DNA of 64,000 nt, from contig PTKV01000006.1 of the NCBI GenBank assembly GCA_002937895.1, positions 18,847-82,846 on the forward strand, read 5' to 3'. The stretch comes from Alphaproteobacteria bacterium MarineAlpha5_Bin9 (lineage in GTDB: Bacteria > Pseudomonadota > Alphaproteobacteria > HIMB59 > GCA-002718135). The stretch's first letter is position 1, and each line of letters begins with the position of its first letter. The notes beneath the pieces were generated by a model that saw only the letters and a list, made by a program, of their open reading frames with translations, did not search any database and was not told the DNA's origin. Of the stretch, positions 13,525 to 22,161 are shown piece after piece. The translations under genes were made by a program, and so were the position numbers.

Positions 13525-14519
13525 TGGTATCCCTTCATTATACTATGATCGAACTTAATTGTTAATTTTTTCCATAAATCATATTTATTATCTGGTAATT
13601 TCAGCGGATTGCATTCAGGATTAAGTAATGTTCTCATAGCACTTTCTGTAATTGGTCCATAAAAAGGATTACTCTTAGATATATTTGTGTCAAGAATACG
13701 GACAGTCTCATATAACACGCTTTTATCTGGCTTAACATTAGCTGTTATTTTAACAACCATTCCTTTTTCTATCAAAGCTCCAGCTGGAGCGGTCCAACAC
13801 GAAGATAATTGACTAATCAATAAATCTATTTCACTTATTGATAATACAGCTTTTTCTGTAATTAGATTTTCTTCATTTGTTTCTACATTTTTTTTATCTT
13901 CCTCTTCAATTTTTTCTGAGATAAGACTTTCGTCATTTCTTAAATCTTTTAGCATTGAAGCAATATCAAAAATAGGCTTAGGTTTAGACTTAATTTTAAT
14001 TTCTACATCACTTTCTTTTTCCACTATTGTCTTTGTTTCAATTTTTGGTTTCAATTTAGGTAAGATTTTTTTAGTAGGTAGTATTTCTTCCTTAGGTTTA
14101 ATTTTATCATCTTTATCTACTATTGTTGATTCTTTAACTTTTTCTTTAACAACTATCTCTTCTAATACATCTTGATTCTCTTCAATTATTTTTTCTGTTG
14201 TAGTTTTTAAATCAGGCTGAATATCGTTATTATTTTCAACATTGTTAAATTTTTTAATTTCTGGAGTTTGTTGATTTGCAGGCTCTTCTTTTGCTTGTTT
14301 GTTATCTTTTGGTATAGAGGTTATATCGGTAACATTAATAATTTCAATAGGTATAATATTTGGTAAAGATATTTCTTTGTTTTTAAATAAATCTGGAAAT
14401 CCGATTATAAACATTAAAAAAATAAAATGCAAAAAAAAAGAAAAATATAAACCTATTTTTTCATTATCTAAATTTCTAAACAAAAAAAAATCATTATATT
14501 TAGAAAAATTAATATTCAT
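13521..14519 (-). CDS. tolA: Tol-Pal system inner-membrane protein TolA
   Basis: Energised by TolQR, it spans the periplasm to reach Pal and TolB. It is 332 aa. There is one membrane segment at about 25-43 and a long charged middle domain rich in Lys, Glu, Pro and Thr (about 75-225, low complexity, probably extended). The TolA/TonB-like C-terminal domain is near 230-332 (SCWTAPAGALIEKGMVVKI, MRTLLNPECNPLKLP). Sequence conservation is weak, as is normal for TolA; the position between tolR and tolB and the domain plan support the call. Confidence 0.92.
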   Translation of the reverse strand: MNINFSKYNDFFLFRNLDNEKIGLYFSFFLHFIFLMFIIGFPDLFKNKEISLPNIIPIEIINVTDITSIPKDNKQAKEEPANQQTPEIKKFNNVENNNDIQPDLKTTTEKIIEENQDVLEEIVVKEKVKESTIVDKDDKIKPKEEILPTKKILPKLKPKIETKTIVEKESDVEIKIKSKPKPIFDIASMLKDLRNDESLISEKIEEEDKKNVETNEENLITEKAVLSISEIDLLISQLSSCWTAPAGALIEKGMVVKITANVKPDKSVLYETVRILDTNISKSNPFYGPITESAMRTLLNPECNPLKLPDNKYDLWKKLTIKFDHSIMKGYQ

Positions 14520-14524
14520 TAATT

Positions 14525-14950
14525 TTAATCTTTAGGATTCTGAGTTACTAGTGCCACTTTCTTATATCCAGCCGAATTGATTATAGCCATTATTTCCATT
14601 ATTCTTCCATAGGCAACAACTCTATCGCCCCTAAGATAAATTCTAGCCTCAGTATTTTGATCAGTAATAGCATTTAGTCTAGATACGATATTTTCTACTT
14701 TTACTTCTGACTCAGATAAATAAACAGTTCCATCTAACTTAACTGTTATTTCCAAAGGATCTTTTTGATCTGTCAAAGCATTCGCCTTTACATTAGGTAA
14801 ATCTACAGGAATGCCTACAGTTAGAAGAGGTGCAGTTACCATAAAAACAATTAATAAAACAAGCATTACATCAACAAAAGGAGTAACATTTATTTCACTC
14901 ATTTGTGTGTATCGTTTACTAATTCTTTTTTTTTGATTTAAATTCATCAT
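14525..14950 (-). CDS. tolR: Tol-Pal system proton-channel protein TolR
   Basis: ExbD/TolR family protein that forms the proton path with TolQ. The 141 aa have one membrane helix at about 22-43, with the conserved Asp in NVTPFVDVMLVLLIVFMVTAPLL, and a periplasmic domain containing VDLPNVKA and IYLRGDRVVAYGRIMEIMAIINSAGY. Two consecutive ATG codons could both serve as the start. It follows tolQ by 11 bases. Confidence 0.96.
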   Translation of the reverse strand: MMNLNQKKRISKRYTQMSEINVTPFVDVMLVLLIVFMVTAPLLTVGIPVDLPNVKANALTDQKDPLEITVKLDGTVYLSESEVKVENIVSRLNAITDQNTEARIYLRGDRVVAYGRIMEIMAIINSAGYKKVALVTQNPKD

Positions 14951-14961
14951 AATTAACTTTT

Positions 14962-15672
14962 TTATTTAGCCTCAAGTTGTCTAAAAAAAATTGTTGTAAA
15001 TTCATCAATAAAAGATTCTAATGACATAAAATATTTTGATAAATCACTTGAAATCTTGTTGTATGCTACTACAGCAGGTATAGCCACAAATAAACCTAAT
15101 GCTGTTGCAAACAAAGCTTCAGCTATGCCAGGTGCAACTACAGACAAATTTGTATTTTGAGCTATAGCAATAGATTGAAAGCTATTCATTATTCCCCAAA
15201 CAGTTCCAAATAAACCTATAAAAGGAGCAGTAGACCCTGCAGTAGCCAGAAATGTTATATTTTTTTCAATTAATTCAGATTCTTTATTGTAAACTATTAG
15301 CATAGATCTATTCATTCTTTCTTTTAAAGAATTAATATTAATATTTGTTTTCGATTTGCTGGACTTTTTCCATTCTTCTATAGCAGAACAAAAAATTTTC
15401 GATTTAGGATCGTTTGATTCAAGACTAAATGTTTCATACAAATCTTCAAAAGAATTCCCAGACCAAAAAATTTCATCAAATTCTAATTCTTGTTTTTTTA
15501 ATTTTCTATATTTAATTATTTTTGAGACAATTATAGCCCATGACCATATTGATGAAAATATTAGTATTAGAATCACACTTTTTACAACTAAATCAGCCCG
15601 AAAAAATAAAGACATCATAGAAAAATCTGTTGCTAACGAAGCTACTTCATTTGATGATATAACACTTTCCAT
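14962..15672 (-). CDS. tolQ: Tol-Pal system protein TolQ
   Basis: MotA/TolQ/ExbB family membrane protein that powers TolA with the proton gradient. It is 236 aa with three predicted membrane segments (about 28-50, 135-160 and 175-198). The family signature is LATAGSTAPFIGLFGTVWGIMNSF followed by PGIAEALFATALGLFVAIPAVVAYN. Its ATG shares one base with the stop of the upstream nuclease-like gene (TAATG), so the two are translationally coupled. The thioesterase gene ybgC that normally precedes tolQ is absent. Confidence 0.97.
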   Translation of the reverse strand: MESVISSNEVASLATDFSMMSLFFRADLVVKSVILILIFSSIWSWAIIVSKIIKYRKLKKQELEFDEIFWSGNSFEDLYETFSLESNDPKSKIFCSAIEEWKKSSKSKTNININSLKERMNRSMLIVYNKESELIEKNITFLATAGSTAPFIGLFGTVWGIMNSFQSIAIAQNTNLSVVAPGIAEALFATALGLFVAIPAVVAYNKISSDLSKYFMSLESFIDEFTTIFFRQLEAK

Positions 15673-15971
15673 TATTTTTCCTCAGTTATTTTATCTAAAT
15701 CACTACTGTGAACCATTAACCAAAAACCTGGACGGTTTTTTTCACATAAAGCAATTACAGGTGTCTTACCTTCTTCTTTTGCTAATTTTGCAGTTTCATC
15801 CCATAATGAAACAACAGCATGTTTTGCTCTTAGTTTACATTCTATAAAAAGTTTATCATGTATTACATCAGCTCTTGTTACTTTACCATTCCCCCCGCTT
15901 AAAGGAGTTCTTTGCGCACTAAAATAGTTTGCAACATCTCTCTCTCTTTTTTTCCAGGCTTTATCAGGCAT
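15672..15971 (-). CDS. Hjc-like PD-(D/E)XK nuclease, putative Holliday junction resolvase
   Basis: 99 aa with the plan of small archaeal/phage-type Holliday junction resolvases: a basic N-terminus with KKRERDVANYF (Glu10), then PLSGGNGKVTRADVI (Asp35), then LFIECKLR (Glu44-x-Lys46), a PD-(D/E)XK active site. The C-terminal half (LWDETAKLAKEEGKTPVIALCEKNRPG) resembles the remainder of that fold. A strong AAGGAG ribosome-binding site precedes the ATG. It lies 17 bases after yebC and is coupled to tolQ, exactly where ruvC-ruvA-ruvB-ybgC stand in most alphaproteobacteria. The motifs are visible; junction resolution is inference. It could be another PD-(D/E)XK endonuclease. Confidence 0.6.
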   Translation of the reverse strand: MPDKAWKKRERDVANYFSAQRTPLSGGNGKVTRADVIHDKLFIECKLRAKHAVVSLWDETAKLAKEEGKTPVIALCEKNRPGFWLMVHSSDLDKITEEK

Positions 15972-15988
15972 TTTTTTTATCTCCTTTT

Positions 15989-16738
15989 TTATAAAGTAAA
16001 TTTTTTCATTTGTTCATCAGATACATCATAATTAGATGAAACACTTTGTACGTCTTCATTTTCTTCAAGCGAATTAATTATTTTAAAAAGATTTTCATTA
16101 TTTTCATTATTCAAATCAATACTATTTTTACTTTTCCAAACTAATTCTGTAGAGTTTGAAGTTTCAAATTTTTTATTAATTTTTAAATTAAGTGTGTGTA
16201 AATCTTTTACATCGCAGTATATACCATAATAATCATCGTTTACTTCAAAATCTATAGATTTGTTTTCAATAACAAATTCAAACAAATCTTCTTCTTTAAT
16301 ATTTTCTTTTTTGACATTGATTAATCCAAGATGTTCAAAATTATAACTTACACTTCCAGTCTCTCCTAAATTACCGCCGTATTTAGTAAAGGTAGATCTA
16401 ATTTCTGATGCAGTTCTATTTTTATTATTAGTCATTGTTTCTACAATTATAGCAACACCAGAAGGTCCATACCCTTCATATCTTACTGGTTCATAGTTAG
16501 ATTCAGGATCATTTGTTTCTCCTTTTTGTATAGCTCTTTCTATGTTACTTTTTGGCATATTAAGAGATTTAGCATTAAGAATAGCTGATCTTAATCTAAT
16601 ATTATTATCTGGATCACTTCCTCCTTCTCTAGAAGCTACTGTTATCTCTCTTCCTAATTTAGAAAAAATTTTAGATCTTTTTTTATCTTGAGCACCTTTT
16701 CGGTGCATAATATTTTTAAATTTTGAATGTCCAGCCAT
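15989..16738 (-). CDS. yebC: YebC/PmpR family protein
   Basis: Widely conserved protein described as a transcriptional regulator and, in more recent work, as a translation factor acting at difficult peptide sequences. It is 249 aa, a typical length. The start MAGHSKFKNIMHRKGAQDKKRSKIF is the family hallmark, followed by REGGSDPDNNIRLRSAI, NMPKSNIERAIQKG and YEGYGPSGVAIIVE. It leads into the nuclease-like gene and tolQRAB (17-base gap). In related genomes it is followed by ruvCAB. Confidence 0.95.
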   Translation of the reverse strand: MAGHSKFKNIMHRKGAQDKKRSKIFSKLGREITVASREGGSDPDNNIRLRSAILNAKSLNMPKSNIERAIQKGETNDPESNYEPVRYEGYGPSGVAIIVETMTNNKNRTASEIRSTFTKYGGNLGETGSVSYNFEHLGLINVKKENIKEEDLFEFVIENKSIDFEVNDDYYGIYCDVKDLHTLNLKINKKFETSNSTELVWKSKNSIDLNNENNENLFKIINSLEENEDVQSVSSNYDVSDEQMKKFTL

Positions 16739-16824
16739 TAATACAACTATAAAATTTCATTTCGATTTTAGTAAAGAACTTTCATACAAATATTGCAAAT
16801 TTATGTCTAAGTTATGAATTTTAC

Positions 16825-17613
16825 TTAAATTTTAAAAGATTGAATATCCTTAGCTAATCCAGTTTCATCACTAATATCTATTATACAACCACAAAGTTCT
16901 CCTTTTTCCTGGGCAGGTTCAAATCTTCCGCCAATTCTATATCCTTTTATAAAAGCATGAATTGGCTCATCCTTCTTAAAACCAATAACTGAGTTATAAT
17001 TTCCTGTCATACCAGCATCAGTTTGATATGCTGTTTTACCTTTAAGAATTCTAGCATCTGCAGTAGGAACATGAGTATGAGTACCAATTATAGCTGAAAC
17101 TTTTCCATCGAAATAATGGCCAAAGGCATTCTTTTCTGAAGTTGTTTCTCCGTGCATATCTATTAAGATACCATTACAAGTCTTACCCAATTGTTCTTTT
17201 TTTAATCTATTAGACAAGCTAGCAAAAGGATCGTCTAGGGATATTCCCATAAATAATCTCAACATAACTTGAATTACTAACAAACTTCGACCATCTTTTA
17301 GTTGTATTGTAAAATCACCCTTACCAGGAACTCCTTCAGGATAGTTCAATGGTCTAATAATTCTTGGGCATTCTTCAATATAAGTTAACATTTCTTTTTG
17401 ATCCCAACTATGATTTCCTAGAGTAATTAAATCAACATTGTTATCAAATAATTCATTTGCAATTTTTTTATTTAAGCCATAACCGGAAACAGCATTTTCT
17501 GCATTAGCAATTACAACATCTATATCATTTTTTTTTCTTAATTCTGGTAATTTTGAAATGACAGCTTCTCTTCCCGAGCGTCCTACAATATCACCTATAA
17601 ACAGAATCTTCAT
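16825..17613 (-). CDS. YmdB-like metallophosphoesterase (TIGR00282 family)
   Basis: Calcineurin-like phosphoesterase family whose Bacillus member hydrolyses 2',3'-cyclic nucleotides; the substrate here is unknown. The 262 aa contain the di-metal ligand motifs FIGDIVGRSGR (Asp8), NAENAVSGYG, LGNHSWDQKE, IDMHGETTSEKNAFG, GTHTHVPTADARIL and QTDAGMTGNYNSVIG. All ligand positions appear intact. Its start overlaps the stop of the 5-formyl-THF cyclo-ligase gene by 4 bases, a common alphaproteobacterial pairing. Confidence 0.88.
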   Translation of the reverse strand: MKILFIGDIVGRSGREAVISKLPELRKKNDIDVVIANAENAVSGYGLNKKIANELFDNNVDLITLGNHSWDQKEMLTYIEECPRIIRPLNYPEGVPGKGDFTIQLKDGRSLLVIQVMLRLFMGISLDDPFASLSNRLKKEQLGKTCNGILIDMHGETTSEKNAFGHYFDGKVSAIIGTHTHVPTADARILKGKTAYQTDAGMTGNYNSVIGFKKDEPIHAFIKGYRIGGRFEPAQEKGELCGCIIDISDETGLAKDIQSFKI

Positions 17614-18179
17614 TTTGATTTATATACTTTTTTTTCCGTAAGCATATAATCTACTTTCATATCATTTGCATCAATAATCACATTGTCTACTTTTTGATCT
17701 TCAAAGGCAACTATTATAGAATTAAAATTATGATTTTCTTTATTAAATTTTTTAAAAGTTTTGTCATAAAAACCTCCTCCATAACCAAGTCTGTAACCTT
17801 TTTCATCAAAAGCTAAACATGGAGTAAAAATAAGATCAGGCACTAATTCAGGTTTATTTTCATGAGGTTCTGGAATATTAAATTTCCCTTTTTTTAAATC
17901 ATTTCCTATTTCATATTGTCTAAATATTAAGCTATCGTTTTTTATTACAGGAAGACATAATTTTTTTCCATTACTTAATAAAAAATCATTTAATTTAATC
18001 ATAGAAATCTCAGAATTAATCGAAATAAAAGATGCGACTATTTCAAATTTATCTAAATAGTTAAAATTTTTTAAATTCTCAACAATTTTACTTTCTGCAT
18101 TTAAATTTTTCTTTTTTATTTTACTTCTTAGTTTTAAAAAAATTTTTCTTTGATTTGATTTTAAATTATCAATCTTCAT
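17610..18179 (-). CDS. 5-formyltetrahydrofolate cyclo-ligase
   Basis: Converts 5-formyl-THF to 5,10-methenyl-THF with ATP, recycling a folate storage form. It is 189 aa. The N-terminal basic segment holds FLKLRSKIK, then FISINSEISM, and the C-terminal signature is DEKGYRLGYGGGFYDKTF. It overlaps zapA by 11 bases at its start and ymdB-like by 4 at its end. Its product would feed the C1 pool handled by the fhs and sarcosine-oxidase genes elsewhere in the window. Confidence 0.93.
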   Translation of the reverse strand: MKIDNLKSNQRKIFLKLRSKIKKKNLNAESKIVENLKNFNYLDKFEIVASFISINSEISMIKLNDFLLSNGKKLCLPVIKNDSLIFRQYEIGNDLKKGKFNIPEPHENKPELVPDLIFTPCLAFDEKGYRLGYGGGFYDKTFKKFNKENHNFNSIIVAFEDQKVDNVIIDANDMKVDYMLTEKKVYKSK

Positions 18180-18531
18180 ATTTTTTTGTTTTTATAATTT
18201 TGTTGATTAAAAAATTTATTTTTTCATTTGCAAGATTAATTTCATTACTTACGTGAATATTTTTTATATTTATTTCTTCAGCTTCATTAATTTTATTATC
18301 ATTTGTAATTTTAGTATTTTTTAATCTTTCTTCTAAATCTAAAATATAATCTTCTGCTATAAGTGCAGTTAAAAAAATTAATTTATTATCTGTGAATTTA
18401 TTTTGTATTTTCTCAAAACTCGATAATCTTTTTTTGAAATTTTCTATTGCTTTTAATAGTTTTGTTTTTTCATCTGGCATATAACTTATCTCAATAAGGG
18501 ACCCCAGTACATTAGTTTTAATTTTTGGCAT
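18169..18531 (-). CDS. zapA: cell division protein ZapA
   Basis: Promotes FtsZ protofilament bundling at the division site. The 120 aa start with the beta-strand region typical of ZapA (VLGSLIEISYMPDEKTKLLKAIENFKKRL), then LIFLTALIAEDYILDLEERL and a charged coiled-coil tail. zapA next to a 5-formyl-THF cyclo-ligase is a classic proteobacterial arrangement, often with 6S RNA nearby. Here the genes overlap by 11 bases, so no 6S RNA fits between them. Its ATG lies inside the end of the small coiled-coil gene upstream. Confidence 0.85.
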   Translation of the reverse strand: MPKIKTNVLGSLIEISYMPDEKTKLLKAIENFKKRLSSFEKIQNKFTDNKLIFLTALIAEDYILDLEERLKNTKITNDNKINEAEEINIKNIHVSNEINLANEKINFLINKIIKTKKYED

Positions 18532-18697
18532 TATACTCTCTTATAATATCATCTATTTTTCTTATATTTTTGTCTAATTCAGATTTTAAAAATTCAATTT
18601 TTTTATCTCTTATTTCTAAATTATCCGTTAATTTTTCGATTAATTTTTCTAATTTGGCTATATTTAAATGAAGTAATTTAATATTTTTTTGTTCCAT
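18518..18697 (-). CDS. 59-aa coiled-coil protein upstream of zapA
   Basis: I translated this short frame by hand: ATG at 18697, TAA at 18518-18520. The product is almost entirely predicted helix with heptad-like Leu/Ile spacing (LLHLNIAKLEKLIEKLTDNL, then IEFLKSELDKNIRKI). Its last codons overlap the zapA ATG (18531), implying translational coupling. Alphaproteobacteria often carry a short DUF4164-like coiled-coil gene directly before zapA, possibly a functional analogue of ZapB; that role is inference. The frame is conserved-looking in position but short, so confidence is moderate. Confidence 0.6.
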   Translation of the reverse strand: MEQKNIKLLHLNIAKLEKLIEKLTDNLEIRDKKIEFLKSELDKNIRKIDDIIREYNAKN

Positions 18698-18780
18698 AAT
18701 CTTTTTATTTTATTGTATAAAAAAAGTCGCTTTATTTAAATTAATAATGATATAAGCACTTTATATATTCAGGAATTAAA

Positions 18781-20757
18781 TTGAATAACGAATCTATAAA
18801 TCTAAAAAAATTAGCTAATTGCATTAGATTTCTATCTATTGATGCTGTTCAAAAAGCTAATTCTGGTCACCCAGGAATGCCAATGGGAATGGCTGATATT
18901 GTAACAGTTCTATTTAAAGATCATTTAGTTTTTGATCCGAAAGATCCCAATTGGATAAATAGAGATAGATTTATAGTTTCTAACGGACATGGTTCAATGC
19001 TGCTTTACGCAAGTCTATTTTTATCTGGTTATAGAGGAATAAAATTAAATGATATTAAAAACTTTAGACAACTTGGTTCTCCTACAGCTGGTCATCCTGA
19101 ATATAAAGCAATAGAAGGTATAGAAACAACAACAGGTCCTTTATCTCAAGGATTGTCTAATGCTGTTGGTATTGCTCTAGCAGAGCGATTGTTAAATAAA
19201 AAATTTGGAGATAAATTAATAGATCATAAAACATATGTCTTTGCCGGCGATGGTTGTTTAATGGAAGGATTAAGTCATGAGGCTTGTAGCTTTGCAGGAC
19301 ATATCAATTTATCAAATCTGATAGTTTTTTTTGATGACAATTCAATTTCTATTGATGGGCCTACCAATCTAAGTGTTTCAGATAATCATATAAAAAGATT
19401 TAATGCTTATGGATGGAATACTTTTAAAATAAATGGTCATAATTTTAAAGAAATATCTAATGCTATAATTAAAGCAAAATTAAGCAAAAAACCATGTCTT
19501 ATTTGCTGCAAAACTAAAATTGGATATGGTTCACCAAATAAAGAATCATCAGCATCTTCCCACGGATCTCCTTTAGGTGAAGAAGAAGTATCTTTAACTA
19601 GAAAAAAATTAAATTGGAATTTTCCTCCTTTCACAATTCCTAAAAATTTAATTGAACAATGGAGAAGCTTTTCAAGAAGAAATAAAAAAAACAAAGATAG
19701 ATGGAATAGAAAATTTAAAGAAAAAAACAATAATAAAAAAATTAATGATTATTTTAATAATAAAATTTCAAATGAAATAAACAAAAAAATTCATGAATTT
19801 AAATTTTTTCATTTTAGAAAAAAAACTAATTGTGCAACTAGAAAGGCAAGTGAAATGTCACTAGAAATTTTCACTAATTATTTTAATAACTTAATTGGTG
19901 GCTCTGCTGATTTAACAGGTTCAAATAATACTAAACCTAAAAATTTGAAAACAATTTCGAAAAATAAATTTGATGGAAATTATATTTATTATGGAGTCAG
20001 AGAGCATGCAATGGCAGGTATAATGAATGGCATATCATTACATAGTAAAATAAGACCTTATGGAGGTACTTTTTTAGTTTTTACAGACTACTGTAGACCC
20101 TCGATTAGATTAGCTGCTTTAATGAATTTACCAGTAATATATGTGATGACTCATGACTCAATAGGTTTAGGAGAAGACGGACCGACTCATCAACCTGTAG
20201 AACATTTAGCATCTTTAAGAAGTATTCCGAATTTAAACGTTATAAGACCATGTGACACCATAGAAACTATAGAAGCATGGCAAAATGCTCTGGAAAATAC
20301 TAAAACACCTACTGTAATTGTTTTAAGTAGACAAAACATGCCTTTGGTAAGAAATAATCTATCTAACAAAAATCTACTAGAAAGAGGTGCATATACTATT
20401 GTGGACTATAAAAAATATCATGCGACTATTTTAGCTTCAGGTTCAGAAGTTCATATTGCTTTAGATAGCTCTAAAAAACTTAAAAAAATTGGGGTTAATG
20501 TTAGAGTTGTCTCTTTCCCATCATGGGAATTATTTAATAAACAAACTGCTGCTTACCAAAGAAAAATTCTTGGAAATGCTGAAATTTTTGGCATTGAAGC
20601 TGGAATTATCAATGGATGGGAAAAATATATAAAAAAAGAAGAAAATTTCATTGGTATGAAATCTTTTGGGTTAAGTGGTCCTTATAAAGATCTTTACAAA
20701 CATTTTGGTATCACTTCTGATAAAATGTCTTTACTAATAAAAAAAATTTTAAAATAG
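18781..20757 (+). CDS. tkt: transketolase
   Basis: ThDP enzyme of the pentose-phosphate pathway that moves two-carbon units between sugar phosphates. It is 658 aa, full length. The start is TTG at 18781 with AGGA six bases upstream; no ATG occurs before the conserved His30 (ANSGHPGMPMG), so the TTG start is required. Motifs: FAGDGCLMEGLSHEA (ThDP site, Asp157), YGVREHAMAGIMNG (catalytic Glu408) and THDSIGLGEDGPTHQPVEHLASLR. It heads a plus-strand run with gap one base after its stop. Confidence 0.97.
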   Translation: MNNESINLKKLANCIRFLSIDAVQKANSGHPGMPMGMADIVTVLFKDHLVFDPKDPNWINRDRFIVSNGHGSMLLYASLFLSGYRGIKLNDIKNFRQLGSPTAGHPEYKAIEGIETTTGPLSQGLSNAVGIALAERLLNKKFGDKLIDHKTYVFAGDGCLMEGLSHEACSFAGHINLSNLIVFFDDNSISIDGPTNLSVSDNHIKRFNAYGWNTFKINGHNFKEISNAIIKAKLSKKPCLICCKTKIGYGSPNKESSASSHGSPLGEEEVSLTRKKLNWNFPPFTIPKNLIEQWRSFSRRNKKNKDRWNRKFKEKNNNKKINDYFNNKISNEINKKIHEFKFFHFRKKTNCATRKASEMSLEIFTNYFNNLIGGSADLTGSNNTKPKNLKTISKNKFDGNYIYYGVREHAMAGIMNGISLHSKIRPYGGTFLVFTDYCRPSIRLAALMNLPVIYVMTHDSIGLGEDGPTHQPVEHLASLRSIPNLNVIRPCDTIETIEAWQNALENTKTPTVIVLSRQNMPLVRNNLSNKNLLERGAYTIVDYKKYHATILASGSEVHIALDSSKKLKKIGVNVRVVSFPSWELFNKQTAAYQRKILGNAEIFGIEAGIINGWEKYIKKEENFIGMKSFGLSGPYKDLYKHFGITSDKMSLLIKKILK

Positions 20758-20758
20758 A

Positions 20759-21763
20759 ATGAAAGTAGCGATTAATGGTTTTGGAAGAATTGGTAAGCTT
20801 GTCTTAAGAGCTTTTATCGAAAGAAAAATTAAAGGAGTTGAAATTGTTGCTATTAATGAACTTGGTACTTTAGATTCAAGTTTTCATTTGTTAAAATATG
20901 ACTCAACTCATGGCTTGCTGAATTCAAAAATATCAAAAACAAAAAATTCAATTATTTTCAATAACAAAAAAATTTTATTTTACTCTGAAAAAAATCCAGA
21001 AAAATTGCCTTGGAAAAAATTAAAAGTTGATATTGTTCTAGAATGTAGTGGAGTATTTACTTCAAAAGAAAAAGCTAGCGCTCATATAAATGCGGGAGCA
21101 AAAAAAGTTATTATTTCTGCTCCAGCAAAAAATGTTGACGCTACTATTGTGCAAGGAGTAAATAATAATATTCTAAAGAGAAATCATAACATAATTTCTA
21201 ATGGCTCTTGCACAACAAATTGTTTAGCACCTATTGCAATGATTCTAGAAAATAATTTAGGAATTAAATCAGGATTCATGACAACTATTCATAGCTTTAC
21301 AGGTGATCAAAGAACATTAGATCAAAATCATAATGATTTACGAAGGGCCAGAACTGCTTCAAGTTCAATGATTCCTACCTCAACTGGAGCAGCAAAAGCT
21401 TTGGGACTTGTTTTACCAAAGCTCTCAGGAAAACTTGATGGAACAGCTATAAGAGTCCCTACTCCAAATGTATCTTTAATAGATTTCAAATTTCTATCAA
21501 AAAAGAAAACCACAATTGATGAAATTAATCAATTAATCTCAAAACATTCAAAGAAAAAAGATCTAAGTAAAATATTATCTGTAAACAATTTACCTTTGGT
21601 TTCTAGTGACTTTAATCATTCATCTTTTAGCTCAATTTTTGATTTAACCCAAACACAGGTAATAAAAAATAATTTCTGCAGAATATTATCCTGGTATGAT
21701 AATGAATGGGGTTTTTCCAATAGAATGATTGATACTATGCTCAATTTAAAAAAATTTTTATAG
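20759..21763 (+). CDS. gap: glyceraldehyde-3-phosphate dehydrogenase, type I
   Basis: Oxidises glyceraldehyde-3-phosphate to 1,3-bisphosphoglycerate, or the reverse. The 334 aa show the NAD(P)-binding start INGFGRIGKLVLRA, the active-site loop SNGSCTTNCLAP (Cys151) with partner His178 in MTTIHSFTGDQ, and a C-terminal WYDNEWGFSNRM. The active-site loop begins SNGS rather than the more usual SNAS. The next gene starts within its stop codon (TAGTG). phosphoglycerate kinase, which usually follows gap in alphaproteobacteria, is not here. Confidence 0.97.
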   Translation: MKVAINGFGRIGKLVLRAFIERKIKGVEIVAINELGTLDSSFHLLKYDSTHGLLNSKISKTKNSIIFNNKKILFYSEKNPEKLPWKKLKVDIVLECSGVFTSKEKASAHINAGAKKVIISAPAKNVDATIVQGVNNNILKRNHNIISNGSCTTNCLAPIAMILENNLGIKSGFMTTIHSFTGDQRTLDQNHNDLRRARTASSSMIPTSTGAAKALGLVLPKLSGKLDGTAIRVPTPNVSLIDFKFLSKKKTTIDEINQLISKHSKKKDLSKILSVNNLPLVSSDFNHSSFSSIFDLTQTQVIKNNFCRILSWYDNEWGFSNRMIDTMLNLKKFL

Positions 21764-22161
21764 TGAGATCAACTAAAAATCATATTTGTATAAATACTAA
21801 TAATATAGAAGAAGCAAAAATAATTATTAATATATGCAAAAATAATAAAATTATTCCTATTTTATTTATTAAATCATATCTTATAGATGGATTTGGTCCA
21901 GATTGGTTAATTGAATTTAGGATAATGCTTTTAGATTACTATAAAAAAAATATGTTCAAGTTTTATATAGATTGTAAAAAAAATTATGCTCTATTTATAA
22001 ATTTAGTAACTCAAAAATTTGAGTATCTAAAAGTTAAAGGTGATAAAAAAACATTAATAAGATTGGCACAAATAGCTAAAAAAAATAAAATTGGTATGAA
22101 TCCAAAATTTAATGTAGTAGATTTAAAAAATATTAATAATAAAATAAAAATAATAGAATGA
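21763..22161 (+). CDS. hypothetical protein in the pgk position between gap and fba
   Basis: 132 aa starting at a GTG that shares one base with the gap stop, and ending with a 4-base ATGA overlap into fba, so it is translated as part of the operon. I recognise no motif. It is lysine- and isoleucine-rich and appears alpha/beta: HICINTNNIEEAKIIINICK, then FKFYIDCKKNYALFINLV, then KTLIRLAQIAKKNKIGM. It is far too short and lacks the motifs to be phosphoglycerate kinase. Some alphaproteobacteria have an unnamed small protein between pgk and fba and this could be a shortened member, but that is a weak inference. Confidence 0.6.
   Translation: MRSTKNHICINTNNIEEAKIIINICKNNKIIPILFIKSYLIDGFGPDWLIEFRIMLLDYYKKNMFKFYIDCKKNYALFINLVTQKFEYLKVKGDKKTLIRLAQIAKKNKIGMNPKFNVVDLKNINNKIKIIE

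Noticed and set aside
15356..15847. Plus-strand open frame of 163 codons spanning tolQ and the nuclease-like gene on the other strand
   Set aside because: It is antisense to two genes with clear motifs and strong coupling. The predicted protein has no coherent domain.
18169..18179. 6S RNA between zapA and the 5-formyl-THF cyclo-ligase gene
   Set aside because: The two genes overlap by 11 bases, so there is no room for it at its usual site. No candidate was seen in neighbouring gaps.
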